Shown one piece after another: positions 49,943 through 58,426 of a stretch of 58,426 nucleotides of DNA. The notes under the pieces are model-generated. The model was not told where the DNA came from, did no database searches, and worked only from the letters and a program-made list of their open reading frames with translations. Numbering within the stretch: the stretch's first letter is position 1; each line of letters begins with the position of its first letter. Origin of the DNA: Chlamydiota bacterium (GTDB lineage: Bacteria > Chlamydiota > Chlamydiia > Chlamydiales > Parachlamydiaceae); assembly GCA_013287915.1 (NCBI GenBank), contig JABDCX010000011.1:1-58426 (forward strand). Reading direction: 5' to 3'. A program made the translations under genes and the position numbers.

Positions 49943-52900
49943 GCGTTTCCTTATCTTCCTTCTTCTTTTTGAATTTGCTCATGACACGGTCGAGAAGGTA
50001 GAAGAAAAGGGGCACATACAGAAGGGCTAATGTCGATGCACCGATCATCCCGCCAATAATCCCCGTTCCAATCGAGTGGCGGGCATTAGCCCCAGCGCCC
50101 ATGGCAAAATACAAGGGCATAACCCCAAAGATAAAGGCCAAAGAGGTCATCACAATAGGGCGGAGACGCAATTCGCCAGCTTCTATAGCAGACTCGATCG
50201 CCGATTTTCCCTTTGCCTGTAAATCAACGGCGAATTCGATAATCAAAATGGCGTTTTTCGCAGCTAACCCCACAAGCACCAATAACCCGATCTGGAAATA
50301 GACATCGTTTTCGAGGCCCCTCCCCCACGTCGCCAACAAAGCCCCAATGATCCCAAAAGGAACTGCAGTCAACACCGTCATCGGCAAAGACCACGATTCG
50401 TATTGTGCAGCAAGGATCAAAAAGATTACTAAAAGACCAAAGGCAAACGCAATCGCAGAACTACCTCCAGACTCCTTTTCTTGCAATGCCATTCCGGACC
50501 AGCCAAAGCCATATCCTTGAGGGAGCATCTCGCGTGCAATCTCTTCCATGGCAGCAATTGCATCCCCTGAACTGTATCCTGGAGCCGCACTTCCCATGAT
50601 TTGAGCCGCTGGAAACCCATTAAAATGGGGCACAATCGAAGGGCCTATTTTGTAATAGGTCGTCACAAGCGCTGACAAAGGGATCATGAGATTCTTTTTA
50701 GAGCGTGTATACAAACGCGTAATGTCAGCAGGCTGTTGTCTAAATTGCGCATCTGATTGCAAAATCACGTTCCAAATGCGGCTATATTCTTCGTATTGAC
50801 TCACCTGAATCGAACCAAACTGTGCCTGCAGGGTACTGTACACATCTTCGATGGGCACATCGAGCAATACAGCGGTATCCCGATTGACGTCGGCCATCAA
50901 CTGCAAAGAGGAAGCACGAAAGGTGCTGTTCACATTTGACAATTCAGGCCGCTCACGTGCCTTTGTCAATACGTTTTGTGTCATTTCATAAAGAGTGGCG
51001 GGTTCGCCAGCTCCCTTATCTTGCACCCAAAACTCAAATCCAGACGAGGTTCCCATCCCGGGAATAGCGGGAGGAGCAATTGGGATCATCGAACACGCTT
51101 CGATCTCTTTGGATTGCCCGTACACGGAAAGGAGAACAGCCTTTGCATTTTCCTTCAAGGCCGTTTCGATCGAATGGTAGCGATCCTTAAAATCCTTTAA
51201 TGTGACAAAAAAAGTCGCCATGTTGGGCTGATACTGGCTGTCGATGAGGCTATACCCATTCACGATCGTCCGATTGACGACAGCTGGATTTGCCGCAAAC
51301 AGCTTATCGATCTCCGTCGTCGCAGCAATTGTTCTATCCAGGCTGCTCGAATCGGGCAAAACAACCTGTGCTAATACATAACCTTGATCTTCATTTGGAA
51401 CAAAACTGCTTGGGATTGTTCTGAAGAAATAGACAATTGCAGTACTCATGACCACAAACACCGCAAAAGCAATCCCCATGCGGTGCACAATCACGCTTAA
51501 AGACCCCCCATACGCCTTTGTCAACCATGCAAAAAAGCGGTTGAACCATGCAAAGAAACCTTTTTTTGCCGGTTTTGTGTGTTCCAACATCACACCGCAC
51601 ATGGCTGGTGTCAGTGTCAATGCCACAAAACCGGAAATGACGACGGAGATCACAATCGTAATGGCAAACTGCTTGTACAACTGCCCCGTGGTGCCAGGTA
51701 AAAAAGCGGCTGGGATAAATACAGCTGCCAAAACGAGCACCACAGCCACAACGGGACCAGATACCTCTTGCATCGCCTTGATCGAAGCATCCAGAGAGGA
51801 AAGAGATTTTTCTGCCATGTTTCTCTCGACGTTTTCCACGACGACGATCGCGTCATCGACCACCATCCCGATCGCAAGCACAATGCCGAACAGGGTCAAG
51901 AGATTGATCGAAAAGCCGAAAGCCAGTAATCCCGTGAATGCCCCGATTAAAGAAACAAAAATAGCCGCAGTGCAAATGAGCGTGGCGCGGAAATTTTGGA
52001 GAAACAAATAAACCACAGCAATGACGAGGACGACCGCTTCGATCAAGGTTTTGATCACTTCTTCGATCGAAAGGCGAACAAAGTCTGTCGTATCGAGCGC
52101 AATCAGATAATCGATCCCTGCAGGCATCGTTGCCTTTAACTCTTCCATCGTTTTGCGCACCGCTTTCGAGACATCTAACCCATTTGCCCCGGCTTGCTGA
52201 AAAACCACTATGGGGGTCGCTAAAGCTCCATTTAAGATATTGTGGTCGATGTACTGCTTGCGCCCAAGCTCCGACCGTGCAACATCTCCGACGCGCACGA
52301 TCGCGCCCCCTTGGTTATTCGCTCTTAAAATGATGTTATTGTACTGAGAAGCCTGTGTGAAGGGACGCTGCGTGACGACAGGAAAAGTGAGCTGCGTAGC
52401 ACTAGACGTTGGCTGTTGCCCAATTTGACCCGTTCCAAACAGCGCATTTTGGTTCCCAATCGCTGCTTGAATATCCGTTGTGGTTATGCCTAAGGAAGCC
52501 ATCCGGTCTGGATTCGTCCAAATGCGCATCGCTTGGTCGGGAACTCCAAAGATTTGAGCCCTTCCCGCTCCATTAATCCGCTTAATTGCATCTAACACGT
52601 ACACGTTCGTATAAGTCGTCACATAATCGCTGCCATACCTTCCAGCCGCATCGTAGATGGCAATGATCATTAAGGTGCTCGACGATTGCTTTTGAACAGT
52701 CACGCCAAATTTTTGCACCGCATTGGGAAGCTGAGGGAGCGCCAAATTGACCCGGTTTTGCACCATCACCTGAGCCATGTCGGGATCGGTATCTAACGAG
52801 AAGTAGACGGTGATCGTCATTTGCCCTGTATTTGAGCTTGTGGAGGTCATGTACAGCATGTTTTCAACGCCATTGATCTGTGCCTCGATCGGAGCCGCTA

Positions 52901-53084
52901 CTGAATCGCCGACCATTCTTGCATCGGCACCTGGATAAACGGTCGTCACCTGTACCTGCACGGGAGTAATCGTAGGATATTGCGAAACGGGGAGCATGAC
53001 CATCGACACAAGTCCTGCGATGACGATGATCAACGAAATCACCGTTGTAAAAATGGGGTGTCGGATGAAAAACTCTGAAATCAT
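49935..53084 (-). CDS. RND multidrug efflux transporter (AcrB/MexB, HAE1 family)
   Basis: A 1049-residue inner membrane pump with the expected 12 membrane helices and two periplasmic loops. FFIRHPIFTTVISLIIVIAG opens helix 1. The proton-relay residues are intact: GMVVDDAIVVVENVERN in helix 4 (DD) and GLAAKNAILIIEFA in helix 10 (Lys). GQIGQQPTS and the switch-loop GFAGSG-like GFGWSG segments are present. ATG 53084 is chosen for AAGGA six bases upstream. Middle gene of an mfp-rnd-tolC operon. Confidence 0.96.
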   Translation of the reverse strand: MISEFFIRHPIFTTVISLIIVIAGLVSMVMLPVSQYPTITPVQVQVTTVYPGADARMVGDSVAAPIEAQINGVENMLYMTSTSSNTGQMTITVYFSLDTDPDMAQVMVQNRVNLALPQLPNAVQKFGVTVQKQSSSTLMIIAIYDAAGRYGSDYVTTYTNVYVLDAIKRINGAGRAQIFGVPDQAMRIWTNPDRMASLGITTTDIQAAIGNQNALFGTGQIGQQPTSSATQLTFPVVTQRPFTQASQYNNIILRANNQGGAIVRVGDVARSELGRKQYIDHNILNGALATPIVVFQQAGANGLDVSKAVRKTMEELKATMPAGIDYLIALDTTDFVRLSIEEVIKTLIEAVVLVIAVVYLFLQNFRATLICTAAIFVSLIGAFTGLLAFGFSINLLTLFGIVLAIGMVVDDAIVVVENVERNMAEKSLSSLDASIKAMQEVSGPVVAVVLVLAAVFIPAAFLPGTTGQLYKQFAITIVISVVISGFVALTLTPAMCGVMLEHTKPAKKGFFAWFNRFFAWLTKAYGGSLSVIVHRMGIAFAVFVVMSTAIVYFFRTIPSSFVPNEDQGYVLAQVVLPDSSSLDRTIAATTEIDKLFAANPAVVNRTIVNGYSLIDSQYQPNMATFFVTLKDFKDRYHSIETALKENAKAVLLSVYGQSKEIEACSMIPIAPPAIPGMGTSSGFEFWVQDKGAGEPATLYEMTQNVLTKARERPELSNVNSTFRASSLQLMADVNRDTAVLLDVPIEDVYSTLQAQFGSIQVSQYEEYSRIWNVILQSDAQFRQQPADITRLYTRSKKNLMIPLSALVTTYYKIGPSIVPHFNGFPAAQIMGSAAPGYSSGDAIAAMEEIAREMLPQGYGFGWSGMALQEKESGGSSAIAFAFGLLVIFLILAAQYESWSLPMTVLTAVPFGIIGALLATWGRGLENDVYFQIGLLVLVGLAAKNAILIIEFAVDLQAKGKSAIESAIEAGELRLRPIVMTSLAFIFGVMPLYFAMGAGANARHSIGTGIIGGMIGASTLALLYVPLFFYLLDRVMSKFKKKKEDKETHG

Positions 53085-53093
53085 CTGCAATCC

Positions 53094-54218
53094 TTAAGGA
53101 AGCACTTTTGTCACAGAGATAGGAGAACCGGGATGAAGAGACAGCGTTCCATCGACGACGACCTGTTCACCCGACCGCAACCCATCTGTGATAAACCAAT
53201 TCTCCCCCTGCCAATCGCCCACAGTGACTGGACGATACTCTGCCTGATTATCCTTGTTGACGACCCAGACAAACTGCCCTTTGGCAGATTGAAGCACGGC
53301 GCGCTGAGGTATGAGAATCGCATGAGGCCTTAAAGCCCCTTCAAGACGAGCGCGCACATACTGATTTGGTCTCAAAATGCCATCGGGGTTGTCGACGCTC
53401 GCGCGGATAAGGAACGTTCCCGTTTGAGCATTGAAGAAAGGCTCTGCAAATGTAATCACCCCCTTGTAAGGGAAGATCTCTCCATTGACTTGGATGACGG
53501 AAACGACAAACTCGTGACTTGTTGGAGCATACAACTGCCTTTTTGCGACTTGATCGCGGTAGTTTTGCACCTGATTTTCAGAGAGGCTGAAATTGACCCA
53601 AATCGGCGAAAGAGCAGAAACGGTTGTCAATTGGCTGTCGGCAATGTTCAAGTAGGTCCCATCTTGTTGCAAAGCTGCGCTTGTGATGCCATCCAGAGGA
53701 GATGTTATCGTACAATACGACAAATTCAATAACGCTGTTTCCAGCTGCGCTTGCGCTTGTTCCACAGATGCACCCGCTGATTGAAACGCCCCAGTCGCAT
53801 CGTCCAAATCTTTTTGGGAAAGAGCGTTTTGTTCCGCAAGCGGCTTTACCCGTTCAAAATTGCGCTTAGCATTTTCCAACGCTGCTTTTTGCTTCTCTAC
53901 GGCTGCTTGCGCCGCATTGACTTGCGTTTGATACGGCTTTTTATCCATTTCAAAGAGCACCTGCCCCGCTTTGACCATCTCCCCTTCTTTATACACCCGT
54001 TTTTCCAAAAATCCGCTTACACGCGCTTGGATGTTCACCATATGGGAGCTTTGCGTCTGTGCCACATACTCAAAGCTCACAGGCACATCTTTCGCTTCCA
54101 CGATCACCGTTGTCACGGGGACAGGGGCATTTTTGTCGGAAAGGGGATTTTCACTTTTTTCACACCCATTCAATAAAAAAAGGGAAAAGAGAACTAAAAA
54201 GAATCTAATTTCTCTCAT
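53094..54218 (-). CDS. RND efflux periplasmic adaptor lipoprotein (AcrA/MexA family)
   Basis: A 374-residue membrane fusion protein with lipobox LLNGC. NIQARVSGFLEKRVYKEGEMVKAGQVLF (quoted as ARVSGFLEKRVYKEGEMVKA) is the lipoyl half-motif. A coiled-coil hairpin of about 80 residues follows, then YCTITSPLDGI and a beta-barrel with IWVNFSLSE. It joins the RND pump to the TolC-type channel. GGAAGGA precedes the ATG. First gene of the operon; no dedicated regulator gene is adjacent. Confidence 0.95.
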   Translation of the reverse strand: MREIRFFLVLFSLFLLNGCEKSENPLSDKNAPVPVTTVIVEAKDVPVSFEYVAQTQSSHMVNIQARVSGFLEKRVYKEGEMVKAGQVLFEMDKKPYQTQVNAAQAAVEKQKAALENAKRNFERVKPLAEQNALSQKDLDDATGAFQSAGASVEQAQAQLETALLNLSYCTITSPLDGITSAALQQDGTYLNIADSQLTTVSALSPIWVNFSLSENQVQNYRDQVAKRQLYAPTSHEFVVSVIQVNGEIFPYKGVITFAEPFFNAQTGTFLIRASVDNPDGILRPNQYVRARLEGALRPHAILIPQRAVLQSAKGQFVWVVNKDNQAEYRPVTVGDWQGENWFITDGLRSGEQVVVDGTLSLHPGSPISVTKVLP

Positions 54219-54386
54219 GATTTTCCTTCCGAATACAGATCTGATTTTTTACTCCTTATGGCAAAACGCACGCATATCCGACAAGGGCAAATTCCGCATC
54301 CTCCTAAGATCGTGCATTAATTTCTCGGCAAAAAAGTCCTAAACCCTAGATAATGAGGGAATCCTTCTGATTAGGGTATTTCAACG

Positions 54387-55544
54387 ATGAAAAAAAAAGG
54401 CCGCCTTTCTATTTACACAATCCTTGTGGCGCTGCTCTTTGGTTATTTAGTCCCTGTACTCTCTCTTTCCGTCTATAGCAATTACCTCGTCGGGCAACGG
54501 ATCGGATGGAAACTATTTTCGATCGGAATCGGCATTGCCTTTTTAGGAACTTTGTTTTTTTTGTGGTTGTTATCCTATTGGCGATCCCAATCAGCTGCGC
54601 CTGTAGAACAAACGTACGCACAAGAAACTCCCTCTTCTCCTGAAGAAGAGGAAACGAAAAAACACCATCTTTTAGAGCACCAACAACTCGTTTCCCATAC
54701 CCATGAGCTCGAAGAACAGATTGCTCAGATCCAAGCGGAACGGGAAACGTGGCGCACAGAGCAACAAGAGGTGTTACAAGCCTTGAATGCCCAAAAGCAA
54801 ACCTCTGAAGAGCATCTCCAACAACAACAAGAACACATTCGAGAGCTGCAAGACACCATTGCTGACCAAAAAACAGATCTCGAGAAAAAACAGCATAAGG
54901 TGGCGCTTCTCGAAACAAAGGTCAACGACCTCACCTATGAAATCAAAACCCTCTTAAAACTTGCAGAATCACACGTCAGCACACTCACCAACGCAATCCA
55001 ACATCCGACTACCTACACACCTGAACCGGCCCCCCAATTGACAGCGATCGATCCTCCAACAAAACCGCAAGACTTCCAAATCCAGACTCCTGAACAAGCG
55101 TCACACCAGTTGCGCAGATGCCTCGATATCGCACAAAAAATTACCGGCTCTCATCGATTCGGCAATCATTTCCATTCCATGATCGATTCTCCGATAGACA
55201 GCTTCACGTTAGACCTTCGCCGACTGTGCGATGCGCTGCGCAGCGAAAACAACTGTGGAGTCCTCCTTTACTCACCCAAAGACAACCAGCTCATTTTTTC
55301 CAATAATCAAGTGAAATCTCTCACGGGCTGGAGCCCAGAAAAATTCACCCAAAGCTTCTTTGAAATTCTGCAAAATCACGTCGATTGGAAGCAAAACATC
55401 TCCAATCTAGCCCTGCGCCGGGAGGTGCAGCTCAATCTAACCCTCAAAACCAAGTGGGGGCACGATATCGACGTTCACGGCCAAGTCGGCATGATCCCCA
55501 CCGGCATTTTCCGACAACACGCGATCGCGGTGTTGTTCATTTAG
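54387..55544 (+). CDS. Membrane-anchored coiled-coil protein with PAS-like C-terminal domain
   Basis: A 385-residue protein. Two N-terminal membrane segments (about residues 9-30 and 42-62), a long Gln/Glu-rich coiled coil (about 90-200), a Pro/Thr linker, and a C-terminal domain. The latter has GVLLYSPKDNQLIFSNNQVKSLTGWSPEKF (pieces: LLYSPKDNQLIFSNNQV, LTGWSPEKF) and an AVLFI strand at the end, resembling a PAS sensor fold. No kinase or cyclase output follows, so it may act as a scaffold or signal partner. PAS assignment is from pattern only. Confidence 0.72.
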   Translation: MKKKGRLSIYTILVALLFGYLVPVLSLSVYSNYLVGQRIGWKLFSIGIGIAFLGTLFFLWLLSYWRSQSAAPVEQTYAQETPSSPEEEETKKHHLLEHQQLVSHTHELEEQIAQIQAERETWRTEQQEVLQALNAQKQTSEEHLQQQQEHIRELQDTIADQKTDLEKKQHKVALLETKVNDLTYEIKTLLKLAESHVSTLTNAIQHPTTYTPEPAPQLTAIDPPTKPQDFQIQTPEQASHQLRRCLDIAQKITGSHRFGNHFHSMIDSPIDSFTLDLRRLCDALRSENNCGVLLYSPKDNQLIFSNNQVKSLTGWSPEKFTQSFFEILQNHVDWKQNISNLALRREVQLNLTLKTKWGHDIDVHGQVGMIPTGIFRQHAIAVLFI

Positions 55545-55560
55545 CACGAAAACGGGCAGC

Positions 55561-55577
55561 TGTAAAGCGGCTTTACA
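55561..55577. other. Short stem-loop after the coiled-coil gene
   Basis: TGTAAAG-CGG-CTTTACA: 7-bp stem, 3-base loop, 16 bases after the stop at 55544. No T-run follows, so it is at best a weak terminator or 3' stabiliser. Confidence 0.45.
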
Positions 55578-55615
55578 CCTCTACCATCCAGAAAGAATTT
55601 CGAAGAATTTTTCCT

Positions 55616-55684
55616 CTTTGCGTCTTTGCGTCTCTGCGTTGAATCGTTGAAAGGGTTTTAACGCAAAGACGCAAAGTCGCAAAG
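55616..55684. repeat. Inverted repeat of GCGTCTTTGCGTT type
   Basis: Arms 55616-55640 and 55660-55684 (25 bases each) match with two mismatches around a 19-base loop. Each arm contains internal CTTTGCG(T/A) iterations. The exact 13-mer GCGTCTTTGCGTT occurs again at 42151-42163. This type of dispersed intergenic repeat is non-coding. It lies 3' of both the coiled-coil gene and the convergent CoiA-like gene and fills most of their 158-base gap. Confidence 0.8.
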
Positions 55685-55702
55685 AAAGCCCTGACAATCC
55701 TT

Positions 55703-56536
55703 TTACCGGCAGCATTTTTCCAAAATATGCCTCAGGATGATCTGATAAGGGCGAACGACCCATGTGCTCCAAAAGTAATGGATCTTTCCCCAAAGCGTCA
55801 AACGCGAATCTTCTAGCTTTGCCAGCCAGCTATCTAATCTTTGATCCCCCTGATGAAGGACATCGACGTAATCACCTGCAAACCCATGTGTCCATGCATT
55901 GTAACGCTTCTGAAACGAGGGGAGTACGGCGTTAATTCGTGCACTCATTATAAAGGGTTTTGCAACGTCGACTGCGAAGGGAGGAAAGCGGAAGGAACGC
56001 CTCCCAGACTGTGTCACAGCATACTGATCGAAGATCGAGCCCTTTCCTTCTTCATCGATGTTTGTGAAGTAGTGGGCGCGCGTGCTGAGCACCTCTTCAG
56101 CCGACGTCATCCGCTTTTTGTTGTAGCGATCAGCATGCAAAATCCAGACGACATCATACCCAAGAGAAGCGTAGTCTCGATTGCGCTCCATCACTTCTGC
56201 AGCTGTAATAGGTGCACACTGAATCTCAAAGACGATTTTTTGTGGAACCCAAGCAATATCGGCAATCCTTCCAATCGACTCGAATCGGTGTTCCATTTCG
56301 GCTTCTCCTGCGGGCAACTGCTCTAAAACAGCATGTTGAACACTGAGGTGCACGGCACCTTTGCCCGATTGACGGCACGCTTGGTTGGGTTGTAAATGGA
56401 AAAAGTGGGGACGGCGCTGTGCTCCTTTTCTCAAGCGCACGACTTGACCGCACTCCAAGCAAACATAATCGCATTGCCGCAATGCAGATGATGCACGCAT
56501 CAACTGCCCTTGATCATCAAATGCACAGCTTTGCAC
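55703..56536 (-). CDS. CoiA-like competence nuclease family protein
   Basis: A 277-residue protein. The N-terminal zinc-finger-like part has CLECGQVVRLRKG and RRPHFFHLQPN. The nuclease core has RIADIAWVPQKIVFEIQCAPI (quoted as IADIAWVPQKIVFEIQC), matching the D...ExQ active site of the CoiA PD-(D/E)xK family, then GYDVVWILH. CoiA helps process DNA taken up by competent cells. The start is GTG 56536 with a perfect AAGGAGG five bases upstream. It supports some capacity for DNA uptake. Confidence 0.85.
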   Translation of the reverse strand: MQSCAFDDQGQLMRASSALRQCDYVCLECGQVVRLRKGAQRRPHFFHLQPNQACRQSGKGAVHLSVQHAVLEQLPAGEAEMEHRFESIGRIADIAWVPQKIVFEIQCAPITAAEVMERNRDYASLGYDVVWILHADRYNKKRMTSAEEVLSTRAHYFTNIDEEGKGSIFDQYAVTQSGRRSFRFPPFAVDVAKPFIMSARINAVLPSFQKRYNAWTHGFAGDYVDVLHQGDQRLDSWLAKLEDSRLTLWGKIHYFWSTWVVRPYQIILRHILEKCCR

Positions 56537-56606
56537 GATCGCCTCCTTGACTTTGGAATAGGAAGCACTATAAATTGGCGGCCAAACTCAAGCAAGGGTA
56601 TTCACG

Positions 56607-57233
56607 ATGTTTACAGGGATTATTACAAAGACATGCCCCGTCACGGCTGTCAAGATGGACAGATCGCTTTGCCGCTATGCAGTTGCCTTAGATGGGGAAT
56701 TGCTCACAGGGCTCAAAACGGGGGCTAGTGTCTCAATCGATGGCACTTGCCTAACGGTGACGGCGATAGATTCTACAGGTGTTTGGTTTGATGCGATCTC
56801 TGAAACATTGAATAAGACCACTCTCAATAGCTTGAAAGTGGGCGACCTTGTAAATGTGGAAAGGGCAGCGCGTTTTGGCGATGAGATTGGTGGTCATCTT
56901 CTCTCCGGCCATATTTTTGGCACAGCGACTGTGGAAAAAATCGTTAATGAAAATGGCACCTACGTACTCTACTTCAAATGCCCACCCGCTTGGTGCAAGT
57001 ACCTGCTACCAAAGGGCTACGTCGCGATTCACGGGGCAAGTTTAACTTTGGTCGATGTAGATGGTACAAAAGGCATCTTTTCCGTGCATCTGATCCCTGA
57101 AACCTTGAAATTGACCAATCTAGGACAAAAAAAAGTCGGTGATCGGGTCAATATCGAGCTCGACAGCTCTACACAAGCAATCGTTGACACAGTTGAACGT
57201 TACTTGTCTCAAACGATGATGTCGACGAGTTGA
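56607..57233 (+). CDS. ribE: Riboflavin synthase alpha chain
   Basis: A 208-residue protein with two lumazine-binding repeats, beginning with the invariant MFTGII. VSIDGTCLTVTAI and FDAISETLNKTTL in the first barrel are echoed by AIHGASLTLVDVD and SVHLIPETLKLTNL in the second; GGHLLSGHI lies between. It converts two 6,7-dimethyl-8-ribityllumazine to riboflavin. No FMN riboswitch fits in the 70-base gap upstream. Its 3' end overlaps the convergent RF3 gene by 25 bases. Confidence 0.95.
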   Translation: MFTGIITKTCPVTAVKMDRSLCRYAVALDGELLTGLKTGASVSIDGTCLTVTAIDSTGVWFDAISETLNKTTLNSLKVGDLVNVERAARFGDEIGGHLLSGHIFGTATVEKIVNENGTYVLYFKCPPAWCKYLLPKGYVAIHGASLTLVDVDGTKGIFSVHLIPETLKLTNLGQKKVGDRVNIELDSSTQAIVDTVERYLSQTMMSTS

Positions 57234-58426
57234 TGAGAAGGGTTTTGCTTCATCGCATACTGCTTTTCCCAGGGTTCTCCAAAGAGCACCATCGGGCGTC
57301 CTAGCTTGTCTTTGACCATTTGTGAATTGGATGTCTTTGCAAATGTCTTTGGATCTCCAATCAACCATGCACTGCAGTGATAGGGGAGAGTGGTCAACAG
57401 AGTCTCACACCCGTATTCATCCCGCAGGCGGTATTGCAACACTTCAAACTGCAGTTGTCCGACTGCTCCAAAGATCAAATCGCCCTCAAACTCTAAAGAG
57501 CCCATGATTTGAATAGCCCCCTCTTCAGTGAGCTGTTGAATCCCTTTATCAAAAGTTTTTCGCTTTCCCACATCTTTCGGAGCGACTTTGGCAAAGATTG
57601 CGGGTTGGAATTGGGGCAGAGGTTTAAAATTGAATCCCCCTGTCGTCGAAATGGTATCGCCGACGGCAAAAACGCCGGGGTTAATCACACCGAGGATATC
57701 ACCTGCATAAGCCGTGTCCACGGTCGATCTCTCACCCGCCACCATCCCATGAGGACGCGATAGGCGCACCTCTCGTCCCAGCCGGTGGTTTTTAACGACG
57801 AGATCTTTCTCAAATTTACCAGAACAGATCCGCAAAAAAGCCATACTGTCGCGGTGTCTTTTATCCATATTGGCTTGGATCTTGAAAACGTATGCACTAA
57901 AGGGATGCGTAATGGGTTCGATCGAAACTTCCCCGCCCCCTTTTACCATATCGGCGAGGCGTGCCTGGGGAGAAGGGGCTAAATCGACAAACGCATCAAA
58001 GAACGGTTCGACCCCAAAATTGGTCAATGCCGAAGCAAAAAACACAGGTGTTACGTGGCCTGCGAGAAACTCTTGCCGGTCAAAGGGGTTGCCTGCCAAC
58101 TCTAATAACTCCAACTCCCCTTTAAGGGCATCTACCCGTTCTTGGCCAATCCATTTCACCGTTTCTTGGCTATCGAGGGGGCAACGTACCACATCTGCCT
58201 TTTGCGCGCCTCCCACTGAAGTTTTTGAGAAGAACAAACAGGCCTTGTTAAGGCGGTCATAAACGCCGACAAAATCGCGTCCAGAACCAATTGGCCAATT
58301 GACGGCACTCGAATGGATCCCCAACACGTTTTCCACTTCATGCATCAAGTCGAGTGGCTCTCGCCCGGGCATATCCATTTTATTCATAAAAGTAAGCACA
58401 GGGATCTTCCGGATGCGACACACTTC
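57209..58426 (-). CDS. prfC: Peptide chain release factor 3, C-terminal part (5' end outside window)
   Basis: The frame is open through the last base, so the N-terminus with P-loop lies outside; about 405 of the usual 525 or so residues are seen. The G4 motif NKMD sits in FMNKMDMPGREPLDLM. RF3-specific segments follow: GRDFVGVYDRL, TPVFFASALTNFGVEPFFDAF, FKIQANMDKRHRDSMAFLRICSG and GAVGQLQFEVLQYRL (each quoted partly). RF3 is a GTPase that removes RF1 and RF2 from the ribosome after termination. Confidence 0.95.
   Translation of the reverse strand, partial: EVCRIRKIPVLTFMNKMDMPGREPLDLMHEVENVLGIHSSAVNWPIGSGRDFVGVYDRLNKACLFFSKTSVGGAQKADVVRCPLDSQETVKWIGQERVDALKGELELLELAGNPFDRQEFLAGHVTPVFFASALTNFGVEPFFDAFVDLAPSPQARLADMVKGGGEVSIEPITHPFSAYVFKIQANMDKRHRDSMAFLRICSGKFEKDLVVKNHRLGREVRLSRPHGMVAGERSTVDTAYAGDILGVINPGVFAVGDTISTTGGFNFKPLPQFQPAIFAKVAPKDVGKRKTFDKGIQQLTEEGAIQIMGSLEFEGDLIFGAVGQLQFEVLQYRLRDEYGCETLLTTLPYHCSAWLIGDPKTFAKTSNSQMVKDKLGRPMVLFGEPWEKQYAMKQNPSHQLVDIIV

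Noticed and set aside
56537-56606. FMN riboswitch upstream of the riboflavin synthase gene
   Set aside because: The 70-base gap is too short and lacks the conserved RFN elements.
1-58426. tRNA, rRNA, CRISPR arrays and insertion sequences
   Set aside because: The intergenic gaps were read for tRNA-like T-arms, repeat-spacer arrays and transposase fragments and none was found; nearly all DNA is explained by protein genes.

Overview
The window looks like a chromosomal segment from a member of the phylum Chlamydiota, most likely an environmental (amoeba-associated) chlamydia rather than Chlamydia itself. The main evidence is the type III secretion (T3SS) block sctJ - unknown - sctL - sctR - sctS - sctT, which has the chlamydial gene order. 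A sufBCDS operon lies near a TPR membrane protein, and there are many secreted or membrane proteins that I cannot assign. Genes absent from the reduced Chlamydiaceae are present: metK, an RND efflux pump, CDP-sugar and Wzm/Wzt polysaccharide genes, and agmatine catabolism. I cannot name the genus from sequence alone. There is no rRNA, tRNA, CRISPR or transposase. No gene-free stretch exceeds 300 bases; the longest are 6079-6349 and 42128-42389.

Layout. 1-1733: end of a DinG-like helicase, a lipoprotein with a degenerate HAD fold, and the wreck of a methyltransferase. 1736-6078 (minus): a tightly overlapping sugar operon rfbF-rfbG-rfbC-like-SDR-glycosyltransferase. 6079-8500: hairpin-rich spacer, a lone AAA/DUF4143 ATPase and a proline iminopeptidase. 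8569-11201: two tandem paralogues with Inc-like paired hydrophobic segments (candidate T3SS effectors). 11268-14385: ABC exporter and MATE pump. 14563-19150: T3SS operon. 19140-24926: a nitronate monooxygenase-like enzyme, a secreted protein resembling a histidine phosphatase without its histidines, a UDP-sugar epimerase and several unknown proteins. 24948-27013 (minus): Wzm/Wzt exporter. 27050-31923 (minus): a near-continuous overlapping operon with two Cys-Gly secreted peptides, a DUF692 (MNIO) enzyme, a DUF2063 partner, RsmB and PgeF. 32122-34610: membrane protein, SycD-like chaperone and a secreted protein. 34768-35273: RelE/ParE toxin-antitoxin pair. 36436-42127: sufBCDS and the tRNA t6A gene tsaC. 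42390-45966: TPR protein, aguB, aguA and a methyltransferase. 45900-47994: NFACT-R fragment protein and MetK. 48034-54218: RND pump with TolC-type channel. 54387-58426: coiled-coil protein, CoiA-like nuclease, riboflavin synthase and the C-terminal part of RF3.

The most interesting system is the operon at 27050-31923. It resembles bufferin/HvfABC-type ribosomally made, post-translationally modified peptide (RiPP) clusters: an MNIO enzyme followed by a DUF2063 partner. Its two putative substrates share a position-for-position similar secretion leader but otherwise differ. One is 98 residues with a CGESCGGG motif. The other is an unusual 266-residue Gln/Asn-rich protein with five dispersed Cys-Gly/Cys-Ser sites. 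The larger gene is flanked by a long 5' leader hairpin and a perfect 10-bp intercistronic stem-loop. The B-C genes are translationally coupled to rsmB and pgeF.

Second-tier observations are the Inc-like tandem pair, the chaperone/membrane-protein pair, O-antigen-type genes in a chlamydial background, an AguB with a possible signal peptide, two catalytically degraded secreted enzymes, and several intergenic inverted repeats.
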